A DNA stretch of 25,492 nucleotides, from NCBI GenBank assembly GCA_902464485.1, contig CABQJJ010000021.1:1-25492 (forward strand). Reading direction: 5' to 3'. The first letter of the stretch is position 1. Each line of letters starts with the position of its first letter. A program made the translations under genes and the position numbers. Source of the DNA: an uncultured Collinsella sp. GTDB taxonomy: Bacteria; Actinomycetota; Coriobacteriia; Coriobacteriales; Coriobacteriaceae. This document shows positions 7,517 through 14,621 of this stretch, in pieces. The notes under the pieces were generated by a model. The model worked only from the letters and a program-made list of their open reading frames with translations. It searched no databases and had not been told where the DNA came from.

Positions 7517-8181
7517 GCGCGATGAAGAAGACCCTGTGGACAAGAAGGTCGGTGCTTGCTCTTTTCGGCTGTGCTGCCACTGGCCTTGCGGGCATGAGGG
7601 TGAGCGCCGTTAACGGGAACCGGACGGTCATTCCTGAGAAATATTATGCGGAGGGCGAATGGCTCTCGATGGATGGGGCGTTTCTGGGGTCGAAGGATGT
7701 GGCGACTGACGGGTATTCGTTTTGCATAGACGGGGCAGAGCTGCTCACGCCGCGCGAGTATCTCAAGCGTGCGCATGATGATTATTCAAAATATGGCATC
7801 GTGGATACGAAAACGAAATTGAAGGACGCCGACATCACGTGTGTTATCGCCGTAAAGATGCGTGTCAGGAATAAGGACAATGTCGAAGGCGGAATTAAAA
7901 CGTATGTTTGGCATTTGGTGCCGGAGTCTGCGCCAAACTATGACTTTGTGGTCAATACCGATCTGATAACGCAGGCAATGCCGGCTCTGGGCGGCTCTGC
8001 TGCGTTTGCTGTACAGGTTGGGGCGGAGAACGAGTTGCTCGTTCCATTCATGATGCAAAACACCAACGACTATTTCGAAGGTTACGAGACCGTCCGTTTT
8101 GAGAAGGCTTTTCCTGGGACTTATACGATGAAGATGACCGATCTGCCAGAGAGAAGGCTCTTAAGGTTTGAAGTGAAGTAG
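7513..8181 (+). CDS. Exported protein of unknown function, possible Tat substrate
   Basis: 222 aa. The N-terminus MSAMKKTLWTRRSVLALFGC followed by AATGLAGMRVSA has a basic region, a twin arginine (11-12) and a modest hydrophobic core, suggesting a Tat-type signal peptide or an N-terminal anchor; a lipobox reading (LFGC) is possible but the hydrophobic stretch before the Cys would be very short. The mature part is hydrophilic with beta-rich segments (CVIAVKMRVRNKD, VWHLVPES, FAVQVGAENELLVPFMM) like small extracellular beta-sandwich domains, but I do not recognise a family. The GTG at 7513 overlaps the ATPase stop (GTGA); an ATG at 7522 with GGAAAGG 11 bases upstream is an equally plausible start. 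As last gene of the exporter operon it may be a cell-surface accessory or immunity-type protein; that is inference only. Confidence 0.7.
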   Translation: MSAMKKTLWTRRSVLALFGCAATGLAGMRVSAVNGNRTVIPEKYYAEGEWLSMDGAFLGSKDVATDGYSFCIDGAELLTPREYLKRAHDDYSKYGIVDTKTKLKDADITCVIAVKMRVRNKDNVEGGIKTYVWHLVPESAPNYDFVVNTDLITQAMPALGGSAAFAVQVGAENELLVPFMMQNTNDYFEGYETVRFEKAFPGTYTMKMTDLPERRLLRFEVK

Positions 8182-8219
8182 CTCGAGAGTTAGGCAAAAC
8201 GGGTCCATCGGCGGTACAC

Positions 8220-8257
8220 GCGCCCGATTCCAGGCGCCCCGGCCCGGAATCGGGCGC
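8220..8257. terminator. Hairpin between convergent genes (terminator-like, no T-tract)
   Basis: GCGCCCGATTCC at 8220-8231 pairs perfectly with GGAATCGGGCGC at 8246-8257. It sits between the exported-protein gene (plus, stop 8181) and the YcxB-like gene (minus, stop 8287), where a bidirectional terminator is expected, but no T run follows on either strand, so efficiency is uncertain. Confidence 0.55.
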
Positions 8258-8286
8258 GGGACGAGGCGCCTTCGGTGTCGGCCGGT

Positions 8287-9012
8287 CTACCGCTTCTTCT
8301 TGTTCTTCTTCTGCTTGCGCTGCTTGCCCTTGTTGTCCTGGGGCTTGTCGGCCTTGTTGCCCTGCTTGGCCTCGGCTGCAGCCTTCTCGGCCTTCATTTT
8401 CTTCTTCTTGGTCTCGATGCGGAGCTTTTTGTTGATGCGTGCCTTAAGGAAGGCGCCAAACTGCTCGGCATCGCCACGGACGAAGGTGTCCTTAGGAATC
8501 GTCACGCCCTGGTCGGCAAACATGGCCACAAAGATGCGTTCGCCGTCGAGTACGTGGTCGAGCTTTTTAAACGAAAAGAACTGCGACTTGCCGCTCTTGC
8601 CCCATACCATCAGGCCGTCCTCGTTGGCGGCGACGCGGCGGTAGCGGCCACCCATGGACTCGTCGGCCTCGACGGCGTCGATAAAGTCGCGGGCGAGCGT
8701 GCGGTGCAGGTTTTTGCTCCACCAGGCCAAAAAGGCGCCGAATACGATCAGGACGACGCCGAACTTGATCCAGTTGCCGCCAGCCACCAGCATGCCGATG
8801 CCGATGAGCGCGGCAATTGCGGCGGCGACGTACAGGGAGCCGCGGCGCCTGGGCGAGGCAACCAAGCAGGCGAAATCGGTGACGAGGTCGTTTTCGTACT
8901 GGTACTCGTTGAGGTACAGGATGCCGTCGTCGGCTGCGGCCTGCTTCTCGAGCGCGACCTCGATCTGGTCGGCTGCTTCGGAGGGAACGAGGTTGCTCTC
9001 TGCGTCTGCCAT
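8287..9012 (-). CDS. YcxB-like membrane protein with a lysine-rich tail
   Basis: 241 aa. An acidic N-terminal segment (1-57) precedes two adjacent membrane helices at ~59-77 and ~82-98, then a soluble domain (~100-195) with GLMVWGKSGKSQFFSFKKLD, ERIFVAMFADQGVTIPKDTF, the pattern of the YcxB-like C-terminal domain (a small membrane-associated beta domain of unknown function). Residues ~195-241 are extremely rich in Lys (KKKKMKAEKAAAEAKQ to KQKKNKKKR), probably a cytoplasmic tail that contacts membrane lipid, RNA or ribosomes, though this is speculation. ATG 9012 has GGAGT nine bases upstream on its strand. The gene is divergent from dnaX across a 115-base gap that must hold both promoters; I see AT-rich -10-like sequence at 9053-9059 but no clear -35. 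Confidence 0.8.
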   Translation of the reverse strand: MADAESNLVPSEAADQIEVALEKQAAADDGILYLNEYQYENDLVTDFACLVASPRRRGSLYVAAAIAALIGIGMLVAGGNWIKFGVVLIVFGAFLAWWSKNLHRTLARDFIDAVEADESMGGRYRRVAANEDGLMVWGKSGKSQFFSFKKLDHVLDGERIFVAMFADQGVTIPKDTFVRGDAEQFGAFLKARINKKLRIETKKKKMKAEKAAAEAKQGNKADKPQDNKGKQRKQKKNKKKR

Positions 9013-9127
9013 ACTCTTTGGACTCCTATCGCGGCGGGCTCGCCGTACGGGTTATTATGAGTGCAGTATGCCGTGCGACCGCATGGCCGTCGCGGCAACA
9101 AGACTCAGTATACCCGGGGGAGCACCC

Positions 9128-11596
9128 ATGGAATCGTTGTACCGAAAGTATCGCCCGCTCACCTTCGACTCCGTGGTGGGCCAGCAGCATATCGTCTCGA
9201 CGCTCGAGCACGCCATTACCGAGGGGCGCCTGTCCCATGCCTACCTGTTCTGCGGTCCGCGCGGTACGGGCAAGACCACCATGGCACGCATCCTTGCCAA
9301 GGCACTGCTGTGCCGCAATGCCGAGGCGGCGCGCGCCGAGGGCGCGAGCGGCTGCATGCCCGACGGCACCTGCGAGGAGTGCGAGCTCATTGCCGAGGGC
9401 AACCACCCGGACGTCTACGAGCTCGATGCCGCAAGCCGCACAGGCGTGGACAATGTGCGCGAGGAGATCATCAACTCCGTCAACTTTGCCCCGGTGCGTG
9501 GCAAGTACAAGATCTATATCATCGACGAGGTCCACATGCTCACGACGGCGGCGTTCAACGCGCTGCTCAAGACGCTCGAGGAGCCGCCAGCGCACGTGAT
9601 CTTCGTGCTGTGCACTACCGATCCGCAAAAGATTCTGGAGACCATCCTCTCGCGCTGCCAGCGCTTCGATTTCCACCGCATCGGCAACGAGGATATCGAG
9701 CGCCGCCTGGCATACGTGTGCGAGCAGGAGGGCTTCGATTACGACGACGAGGCGCTCGCCATCGTGGCGCGCCATGCCAAGGGCGGTATGCGCGATGCGC
9801 TTTCCACGCTGGAGCAGCTGAGCGTTTTTGGCAACGGCACCGTGCATGCGGACGATGCCCGCTCGCTTTTGGGCGAAGTTTCGGACCAGATTCTGGGCGA
9901 GTTTGCGCGCGCCATTGCTGATCGTGATGTCGCCGAGCTGTATGGGCTTATTCGCGCGCAGGTCGAGGAAGGTAACGATCTGCTGGAACTGACGCGCGAC
10001 CTGGTGGCGCACGTGCGTGACGTGTATGTTGCCTGCGTTGCCGGCGCCCGCGCCGAGCTGTTTGAGGGCGGCTCCGAGCAGGCCGAGGCGCTTGCTGCCG
10101 AGGCTGCTGCCTTTGGCGAGCATCCTGCCGACCGTTTGGCCCGCGTGCTGACGGTGCTCGACGATGCCGCACTGGAGATGAGGGGCGCGAGTGACGTGCG
10201 CCTGGTGCTCGAGATCGCCTGCACGCGCCTGGCACGTCCCGAGGCTGATTTAACGATTGAGGCATTGGCCGAGCGTGTGACACGCCTGGAGGCCATGGTT
10301 GCCAACGCCGCGGTGCCAGCGAGCGTGGCTGCTGCTCAGGCTGCTGCACCTGCTGCATCCGCACCCGCCACCGCCCAGCAGCCGACGCTGATCTCGGGTG
10401 CCCGTGCTGCCGCTCCGGCGGTTGCTGCGACTCCCACTGCGGCGACGGCGCACAAGAGCGGTATGCCTTGGGATCGCGGCGCTGCCGCTCCGGCCACCCA
10501 GCCTGCGCCCGCGCCGACCTCCAAGCCCGCTGCGCCTGCGTCTCAGCCTGCGCCGGTTCCGACGTCCCAGCCCGCCGCCCCGGCTCCCGCGCCCGCCGCT
10601 GTGCCGGCACCTAAGCCCCAGCCCAACAACGCCGCTCAGGTTGCTGCCGCCGGTGCCGCCGAGACCCCTGCGGTTGAGGATGCCGGCGAGCTGCAGCGCA
10701 AATGGGCCGAGGTTGTCGAGCGCGTCAAGGCCCAACAACCTTCTTATGCGGCTCTCCTGTTGAACGCTCGCGCTACGGCAGACGATGGTTCTAAGCTTAC
10801 GGTGTCGTTCCCCACAGCCTTTGCCATCAAGATGCTCGGGCGTGCTGATACACAGGCGGTGTTTTTGCCGACAGTCAGTGCGGTCTTCGGGCGTCGCACC
10901 GTCGACTACGTCCTGGATGGAGGTGGCACGCCGGCTCCTCAACATGAGGAGCATTCTCCATCTGCACGGGCTGCGGCATCTGCGGACCCGCAACCCGTGT
11001 CCTCGGCGGTCCCTGTATCCTCGAGCGCCAGCGCGCCGCAGCCAAAAGCGGCACCGGTAGCGGCACCGACCCCGTCGGCGCCTGAACCCGCTGCGCCCAA
11101 ACCGGCTGCTCCGATCCCCGCGTCCAGGTCCGCTGCCGCGCCTGCGCCCAAGTCATTCGATCTGGCCAAGGCCCCCTGGCTGCGCTCCGACAACCCTGCC
11201 GGCGCTCCTGCCACGGGCAAACTCCCGACCGAGCCCGCGCCCCGCGCGCCCGAGCGCTCGTCCGCTCCCAAGGCTCAGCCGTCTGCGCAGTCCGCTCCGT
11301 GGGAATCCGAGCAGGTTCCCTACGACGATGCCATGGTCGGCGGTTTTGCTGCCGATGCCGGCGGGGACGATCTGCCCCCGTTCGACGTGCCGGGTGCGGC
11401 GTCCGCGCCCAAGCCCGCTGCAGCTGCCCCCAAAGAGGAGGACGCTCCTGCAGCTCCCTGGGAGTCCAACCCCGGTGCCGGCAGCCCCTTCGGCCACCAG
11501 GGCGCAGCCCCGAGCATCCCACAGACCGAGGACGAGGCCAAAGCCCTCATCCGCAGCGTCTTTGGCCAGGCCACTATCTTCAAGCCGGTGGAGTAA
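9128..11596 (+). CDS. dnaX: DNA polymerase III subunits gamma/tau
   Basis: 822 aa, the clamp-loader ATPase of the replicative polymerase. It begins MESLYRKYRPLTFDSVVGQQ, the canonical DnaX start. Walker A GPRGTGKT at 43-50, zinc-binding cysteines within ~62-100 (CRN, CMPDGTCEEC), Walker B IIDEVHM with Asp133 and Glu134, and the arginine-finger motif SRC at 175-177. Domain III follows to ~385. Residues ~390-515 are an Ala/Pro/Gln-rich linker with repeats such as PAPAPTSKPAAPASQPAP; a folded segment (~520-598, LQRKWAEVVERVKAQQPSYA) follows and then a second Ala/Pro-rich disordered part (~600-805). ATG 9128 has GGGGGAG (9116-9122) five bases upstream; in-frame sequence before it is antisense to the YcxB-like gene. 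No obvious A-AAA-AAG slippery site was found, so programmed gamma formation is unsupported. Confidence 0.96.
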   Translation: MESLYRKYRPLTFDSVVGQQHIVSTLEHAITEGRLSHAYLFCGPRGTGKTTMARILAKALLCRNAEAARAEGASGCMPDGTCEECELIAEGNHPDVYELDAASRTGVDNVREEIINSVNFAPVRGKYKIYIIDEVHMLTTAAFNALLKTLEEPPAHVIFVLCTTDPQKILETILSRCQRFDFHRIGNEDIERRLAYVCEQEGFDYDDEALAIVARHAKGGMRDALSTLEQLSVFGNGTVHADDARSLLGEVSDQILGEFARAIADRDVAELYGLIRAQVEEGNDLLELTRDLVAHVRDVYVACVAGARAELFEGGSEQAEALAAEAAAFGEHPADRLARVLTVLDDAALEMRGASDVRLVLEIACTRLARPEADLTIEALAERVTRLEAMVANAAVPASVAAAQAAAPAASAPATAQQPTLISGARAAAPAVAATPTAATAHKSGMPWDRGAAAPATQPAPAPTSKPAAPASQPAPVPTSQPAAPAPAPAAVPAPKPQPNNAAQVAAAGAAETPAVEDAGELQRKWAEVVERVKAQQPSYAALLLNARATADDGSKLTVSFPTAFAIKMLGRADTQAVFLPTVSAVFGRRTVDYVLDGGGTPAPQHEEHSPSARAAASADPQPVSSAVPVSSSASAPQPKAAPVAAPTPSAPEPAAPKPAAPIPASRSAAAPAPKSFDLAKAPWLRSDNPAGAPATGKLPTEPAPRAPERSSAPKAQPSAQSAPWESEQVPYDDAMVGGFAADAGGDDLPPFDVPGAASAPKPAAAAPKEEDAPAAPWESNPGAGSPFGHQGAAPSIPQTEDEAKALIRSVFGQATIFKPVE

Positions 11597-11702
11597 CCGT
11601 CCGGGCGGGCATGCTGCTCAAGAAGAGATTTCTTTGAATGGAGCGAGCTTAGTCGGAAAGAAACAACCGGCGGGCTATCGTTTTACTGTTGAGAGCCACT
11701 CG

Positions 11703-11744
11703 CCGGACAAAGAGCCCCTAGTTCTTTAGGGGCTCTTTGTCCGG
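11703..11744. terminator. Bidirectional terminator between dnaX and the 158-aa membrane protein gene
   Basis: A perfect 18-bp stem (11703-11720 with 11727-11744) and six-base loop. The internal CTCTTTGTCC gives only a weak T-tract. The left arm also contains the stop codon and last codons of the minus-strand gene (residues PDKEPLKN), so the coding 3' end and the terminator overlap. Between the dnaX stop and this hairpin (11597-11702) nothing else was recognised. Confidence 0.75.
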
Positions 11745-12194
11745 GCGCATCTGTATTTCGGACATGTGTAACGTAGTGCCGCGTATGTCGCATTCGAGCA
11801 GACAGGTGCGTGACGGTCGGCCTAGGATGTTGAGGTTGATACGATACGTCGCATGGCTGTCCGTGTACTCGACTTGCTCGGTGTTGATGGTTGCTCCGAT
11901 TGTCAATAAAGAGCCCGGTTCGGCATCGACAATCTTGAAGTCCTTTATCTTGACCTTGAACTCTTGGTAGAGGGATGGGCTGTTGTAGTAAACGGTTCGG
12001 GTTCCGTCGGTGCACTCATCGGTCGTCTCCCATTTGACGACGGGCTGGTTCGAGCTGGCTATCAGCAGTTCTGCTCCAAAAGCTATGGCATGGGTGATGA
12101 CAACCAGCAATGTCCAGCCGACAAAGAGATAGAGAACCATATATGCAACGGGGTGTTTTGAGCGGATGTTTTGGAGTGCGTCGGGGGCATTCAT
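11718..12194 (-). CDS. Small single-pass membrane protein of unknown function
   Basis: 158 aa. A short N-terminal segment is followed by one membrane helix (~18-46: VAYMVLYLFVGWTLLVVITH, AIAFGAELLIA) and a soluble, probably external, domain of ~110 residues with alternating beta-type segments (EFKVKIKDFKIVDAEPGSLL, ATYRINLNILG, CLLECDIRGTTLHMSEIQM) and three cysteines. I do not recognise the family. ATG 12194 has a GGAGGT ribosome site five bases upstream and a TATAAT box at 12234-12229 on the same strand, so it looks like a functional monocistronic gene. Its position is odd: it sits in reverse orientation between dnaX and ybaB, which are adjacent and co-oriented in most bacteria. Codons look less GC-biased than those of the flanking housekeeping genes, consistent with later insertion. 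Confidence 0.78.
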   Translation of the reverse strand: MNAPDALQNIRSKHPVAYMVLYLFVGWTLLVVITHAIAFGAELLIASSNQPVVKWETTDECTDGTRTVYYNSPSLYQEFKVKIKDFKIVDAEPGSLLTIGATINTEQVEYTDSHATYRINLNILGRPSRTCLLECDIRGTTLHMSEIQMRPDKEPLKN

Positions 12195-12205
12195 GGGGCA
12201 CCTCC

Positions 12206-12534
12206 AAATTGCTATCTATGGCAATCAAATTATACCCCGTCGTCGTGAGCGCCACCTCGAGTAGTGGCTCGGCATTTAGTCATTTAGTGGCACGCATTAA
12301 ATGTCGGATTCCGGCTCTACAAGATTTAGCTTTCAATATTATGCAGATGCGAATTATTCAACTTTGCATAATCTTTGGGTGCGGCTTGCACTCCAGGACA
12401 TGTATATCGACTGAGGTAACACGTCCGCCCCGCTCTCTCGCCGCGCGCCGTGGTACGATTTTTGAGTTTGAAAGCCCCGCCGCGTCCCGGCTGCCCTTGC
12501 AGCTCGTTGCGCGGCCGCACGTAAAGGAGCCATT
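12206..12534. other. AT-richer intergenic stretch between the inserted gene and ybaB
   Basis: No coding region is supported in these 329 bases. They hold a tandem duplication CATTTAGT-CATTTAGT (12273-12288), an 8-bp inverted repeat ATTATGCA / TGCATAAT (12338-12345 and 12365-12372), and a candidate extended -10, TGGTACGAT (12451-12459), likely serving ybaB-recR with a ~70-base leader. The AT-richer part (about 12210-12400) contrasts by eye with the GC-rich flanks. No tRNA or SRP RNA was recognised here. Confidence 0.5.
12229..12234 (-). promoter_or_regulatory. -10 box of the 158-aa membrane protein gene, with a flanking inverted repeat
   Basis: Minus-strand TATAAT, 35 bases before the ATG; no clear -35. 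Just downstream, ATTGC (12208-12212) and GCAAT (12221-12225) form a short inverted repeat overlapping the expected transcription start, a possible operator. Confidence 0.45.
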
Positions 12535-12855
12535 ATGGCCGGTATGAACATGCAGCAGATGATGAAGCAGGCTCGCAAGATGCAGGAGCAGCTTGCCGCC
12601 GCGCAGGAGAACCTCAAGTCCCAGACCGTCGACGCCTCTGCCGGCGGCGGTATGGTCAAGGTAACCGTTAACGGCGAGATGGAACTCGTCAACCTCACCA
12701 TCGACCCCGATGCGCTCGATCCCGAGGACGTCGATATGCTGCAGGACATGATCATGGCTGCCGTCAACGAGGCCGTCCGCGGCGTCAACGAGCTCGCCAA
12801 CAAGCAGATGGGCGCCATCACCGGCGGCCTTAACATCCCGGGCATGCCGTTCTAA
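12535..12855 (+). CDS. ybaB: YbaB/EbfC family nucleoid-associated protein
   Basis: 106 aa, full length for the family. The N-terminal Met/Gln-rich helix MAGMNMQQMMKQARKMQEQL leads into AQENLKSQTVDASAGGGMVK, VTVNGEMELVNLTIDPDALD and the C-terminal helix with DMIMAAVNEAVRGVNELANK, all diagnostic of YbaB. Members are small dimeric DNA-binding proteins that coat or bend DNA; the gene is usually found beside dnaX and recR. A strong AAAGGAG ribosome site precedes the ATG. recR follows after 13 bases, so both are probably one transcript. Here the gene is separated from dnaX by a minus-strand gene, so it needs its own promoter. Confidence 0.95.
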   Translation: MAGMNMQQMMKQARKMQEQLAAAQENLKSQTVDASAGGGMVKVTVNGEMELVNLTIDPDALDPEDVDMLQDMIMAAVNEAVRGVNELANKQMGAITGGLNIPGMPF

Positions 12856-12868
12856 GACGCGCATATAT

Positions 12869-13465
12869 ATGAGTGCCAACCATAGTCTGCAAAAACTGCT
12901 CGATGAGCTGGGCCGCCTGCCGGGCATCGGTCCCAAATCGGCCCAGCGCATCGCCTACTACCTGCTCGAGGCCGACGCCGAGGAGGCCCGCCGCCTGGCC
13001 GAGGCCATTCTGGAGGTTAAGCAGGAAGTGCATTTTTGCAGCCGCTGCTTTAACTACGCTACCGCTGACGAGTGCTCCATCTGCCAGGATTCGATGCGCG
13101 ACACCACCCGCATCTGCGTGGTGGGCGAGCCGCGCGATGTCCAGGCGATTGAGCGCACGGGCAGCTACCACGGTCTCTACCATGTGCTGGGCGGCGTGAT
13201 CAGCCCCATGGATAAGATCGGCCCCGAGCAGCTGCATATTCGCGAACTGTTGGCGCGCTTGGGCCATGAGGATATCCACGAGGTCATTATCGCCACCAAC
13301 CCCAATATCGAGGGCGAGACTACGGCGAGCTACCTGGCACGCACCATCAAGCCGCTGGGCGTCGAGGTGTCGCGTCTGGCGAGCGGCCTTCCCGTGGGCG
13401 GCGACCTGGAGTATGCCGACGAGCTCACGCTCGGCCGTGCTATCGAGGCCCGTCGTGCGATCTAG
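12869..13465 (+). CDS. recR: Recombination mediator protein RecR
   Basis: 198 aa, typical length. Order of elements: helix-hairpin-helix near residues 10-27 (LGRLPGIGPKSAQRIAYYLL), C4 zinc finger at ~57-72 (CSRCFNYATADECSIC), Toprim domain from ~79 (ICVVGEPRDVQAIERTGSYH, GGVISPMDKIGPEQL, IATNPNIEGETTASYLA), and the C-terminal GLPVGGDLEYADELTLGRAI motif. RecR acts with RecF/RecO to load RecA on gapped DNA. The ATG lies 13 bases after ybaB with no recognisable ribosome site in the intervening sequence, so it probably depends on coupling to ybaB translation. Confidence 0.97.
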   Translation: MSANHSLQKLLDELGRLPGIGPKSAQRIAYYLLEADAEEARRLAEAILEVKQEVHFCSRCFNYATADECSICQDSMRDTTRICVVGEPRDVQAIERTGSYHGLYHVLGGVISPMDKIGPEQLHIRELLARLGHEDIHEVIIATNPNIEGETTASYLARTIKPLGVEVSRLASGLPVGGDLEYADELTLGRAIEARRAI

Positions 13466-13518
13466 GATCTAGATATCTGCCCCGCCGACCTCGCGTTTCC
13501 TCACTCGTTGCACGCGGT

Positions 13519-13566
13519 TGTCATAATTGGCCCCATGTTCGTGCATTTGTTGTACAACAAATGCAC
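13519..13566 (+). promoter_or_regulatory. Candidate promoter and perfect 26-bp palindromic operator
   Basis: An extended -10-like TGTCATAAT lies at 13519-13527. Seven to 40 bases after the expected start is a perfect 26-bp palindrome (13541-13566) whose half is GTGCATTTGTTGT and whose centre is TTGTACAA. Perfect palindromes of this kind, centred on TTGT-ACAA, are typical of dimeric repressors such as GntR or related families; no such regulator gene is in the window. The alternative is an RNA hairpin in the leader of the downstream kinase cassette. The rest of 13466-13715 contains only the next promoter and the terminator. Confidence 0.6.
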
Positions 13567-13644
13567 TTTGCATCCGCTTATCGCGTGGATGTCTCCGCTC
13601 GTGTCTCATATTTGCGCATTCGTTGCGCAACCTTTTGGGTTCGC

Positions 13645-13653
13645 TGATACACT
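13645..13653 (+). promoter_or_regulatory. Candidate extended -10 promoter upstream of the sensor-kinase-FHA cassette
   Basis: TGATACACT fits TGnTACACT. A duplicated TTGCGCA (13613-13619 and 13624-13630) lies in the -35 area. A start near 13660 would place the terminator hairpin 13675-13694 within the first 35 bases of the transcript. Confidence 0.4.
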
Positions 13654-13674
13654 CAGCTAAGGATTTGAATGAAT

Positions 13675-13700
13675 ACGCCGCTTTCGAGCGGCGTGTTTTT
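13675..13700 (+). terminator. Intrinsic terminator or attenuator directly before the exported-protein gene
   Basis: ACGCCGCT (13675-13682) pairs with AGCGGCGT (13687-13694) across a TTCG tetraloop, followed by GTTTTTG. This is a classic intrinsic terminator, yet the ribosome site GGAGGAG of the next gene begins only four bases after it, leaving no space for a promoter in between. Confidence 0.85.
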
Positions 13701-13715
13701 GTTGGAGGAGATCGC

Positions 13716-14621
13716 ATGCGGCCCGGGGGCACTCAGAAAAAGCATTGCGCCGCGGTGCGCATGCGGCGCCGGTTGGGCCTGGCGCCTCGGGCGTATGTTC
13801 TGCTGTCCTGTTCGCTGGCCCTGGTCGTTGCCGGCGTTTGTGCCTACGGCGCGGCCGTGCCGTCTATGGTGCAGGCGCGTGCAGCGCGCGAGCTGCGCAT
13901 AGGGCACAAGGCCAAAAGCGATTTGGGCACCACAACTGGATATGCCTGGGCGAGCGTGGTCATGCACGTCGTGTTTAATGTCGACGACGCGGGCAGCGAC
14001 GAGGCGTTGGACAACGAGGTTACGCTTGCCAACGGCAAGACCATCGTGCTCACCAACACCAAGATTATCAATCGCCTTTCCAATAGCAGCGTCTCGGCCG
14101 TCGTAAACAAGGCCGAGCAGCAAAAGGGTCAGGATACGCAGCAGACGGGTAAGCCCAGCGGTTCGGGCTCGTCTGGCTCCAGCTCCGATTCGTCGAGCTC
14201 GGGCGGCGGCTCGGGTTCGGGTTCTGCCTCCGGCGGGTCCGGGAGCAGCGGCTCGACGGGCGGCAGTACCGGTGGCAGCGCAAGCTCCGGCGGCCTTTCG
14301 GCTGCCGAGGAGGAAAGTATACACAGCTGGCTCGTGACCAAATACAACATGCTCGATGGCTATGTCGCCCGCGCCAATAGCGTGGTTTCGACCTATAACG
14401 CTACGGGCGATACCGGACCGTGCGACACCCTGGCGAATGACATGTTTGCTATCCGTGCCGAGTTCGGTCGACAAAGGTTCTCGACCAAATCTAAATGGTA
14501 TCGGCAGTACGCCAACCTATGGGGCTGCTACACCAATCTGTGCCAATGGGTGGGACATTACGGCGATGACGACGTCGCGCTCAACAACTTTAATACCAAC
14601 GTGGCGGCGATTGCCCTATGA
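13716..14621 (+). CDS. Membrane-anchored exported protein with Ser/Gly-rich linker, first gene of a kinase cassette
   Basis: 301 aa. A basic N-terminus (KKHCAAVRMRRRLGLAPR) precedes one membrane helix (~27-48, YVLLSCSLALVVAGVCAYGA). A first external domain (~55-135) contains ARELRIGHKAKSDLGTTTGY and LANGKTIVLTNTKIINRLSN. A low-complexity Ser/Gly linker (~145-198) connects to a C-terminal helical domain (~200-301) with SIHSWLVTKYNMLDGYVARA, SVVSTYNATGDTGPCDTLAN and YRQYANLWGCYTNLCQWVGH. No family recognised. ATG 13716 was chosen for GGAGGAG at 13704-13710; an in-frame extension to 13527 would translate through the terminator. Its stop overlaps the kinase start (ATGA), so it probably acts as the external sensor or a surface substrate in the same pathway. 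Confidence 0.78.
   Translation: MRPGGTQKKHCAAVRMRRRLGLAPRAYVLLSCSLALVVAGVCAYGAAVPSMVQARAARELRIGHKAKSDLGTTTGYAWASVVMHVVFNVDDAGSDEALDNEVTLANGKTIVLTNTKIINRLSNSSVSAVVNKAEQQKGQDTQQTGKPSGSGSSGSSSDSSSSGGGSGSGSASGGSGSSGSTGGSTGGSASSGGLSAAEEESIHSWLVTKYNMLDGYVARANSVVSTYNATGDTGPCDTLANDMFAIRAEFGRQRFSTKSKWYRQYANLWGCYTNLCQWVGHYGDDDVALNNFNTNVAAIAL

Noticed and set aside
8654..9127. N-terminal extension of dnaX by 158 codons
   Set aside because: It is antisense to the YcxB-like gene, and the canonical DnaX start MESLYRKYRP with a good ribosome site is at 9128.
10298..11400. Programmed frameshift in dnaX producing gamma
   Set aside because: No A-rich slippery heptamer with a downstream hairpin was found; the Ala/Pro-rich linker codons are GC-rich.
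12206..12534. SRP RNA or tRNA in the dnaX-ybaB gap
   Set aside because: No GGAAGGAAGCAGCC-type SRP core or tRNA T-loop (GGTTCGAAT) was found in this gap.
13527..13715. 63-codon upstream extension of the exported-protein gene
   Set aside because: It would translate through the palindrome and the intrinsic terminator and lacks a ribosome site, whereas 13716 has GGAGGAG.
13653..14474. Minus-strand frame opposite the exported-protein gene
   Set aside because: Arg/Ala/Gly-rich low-complexity translation, antisense shadow of the Ser/Gly linker, and overlaps a terminator.
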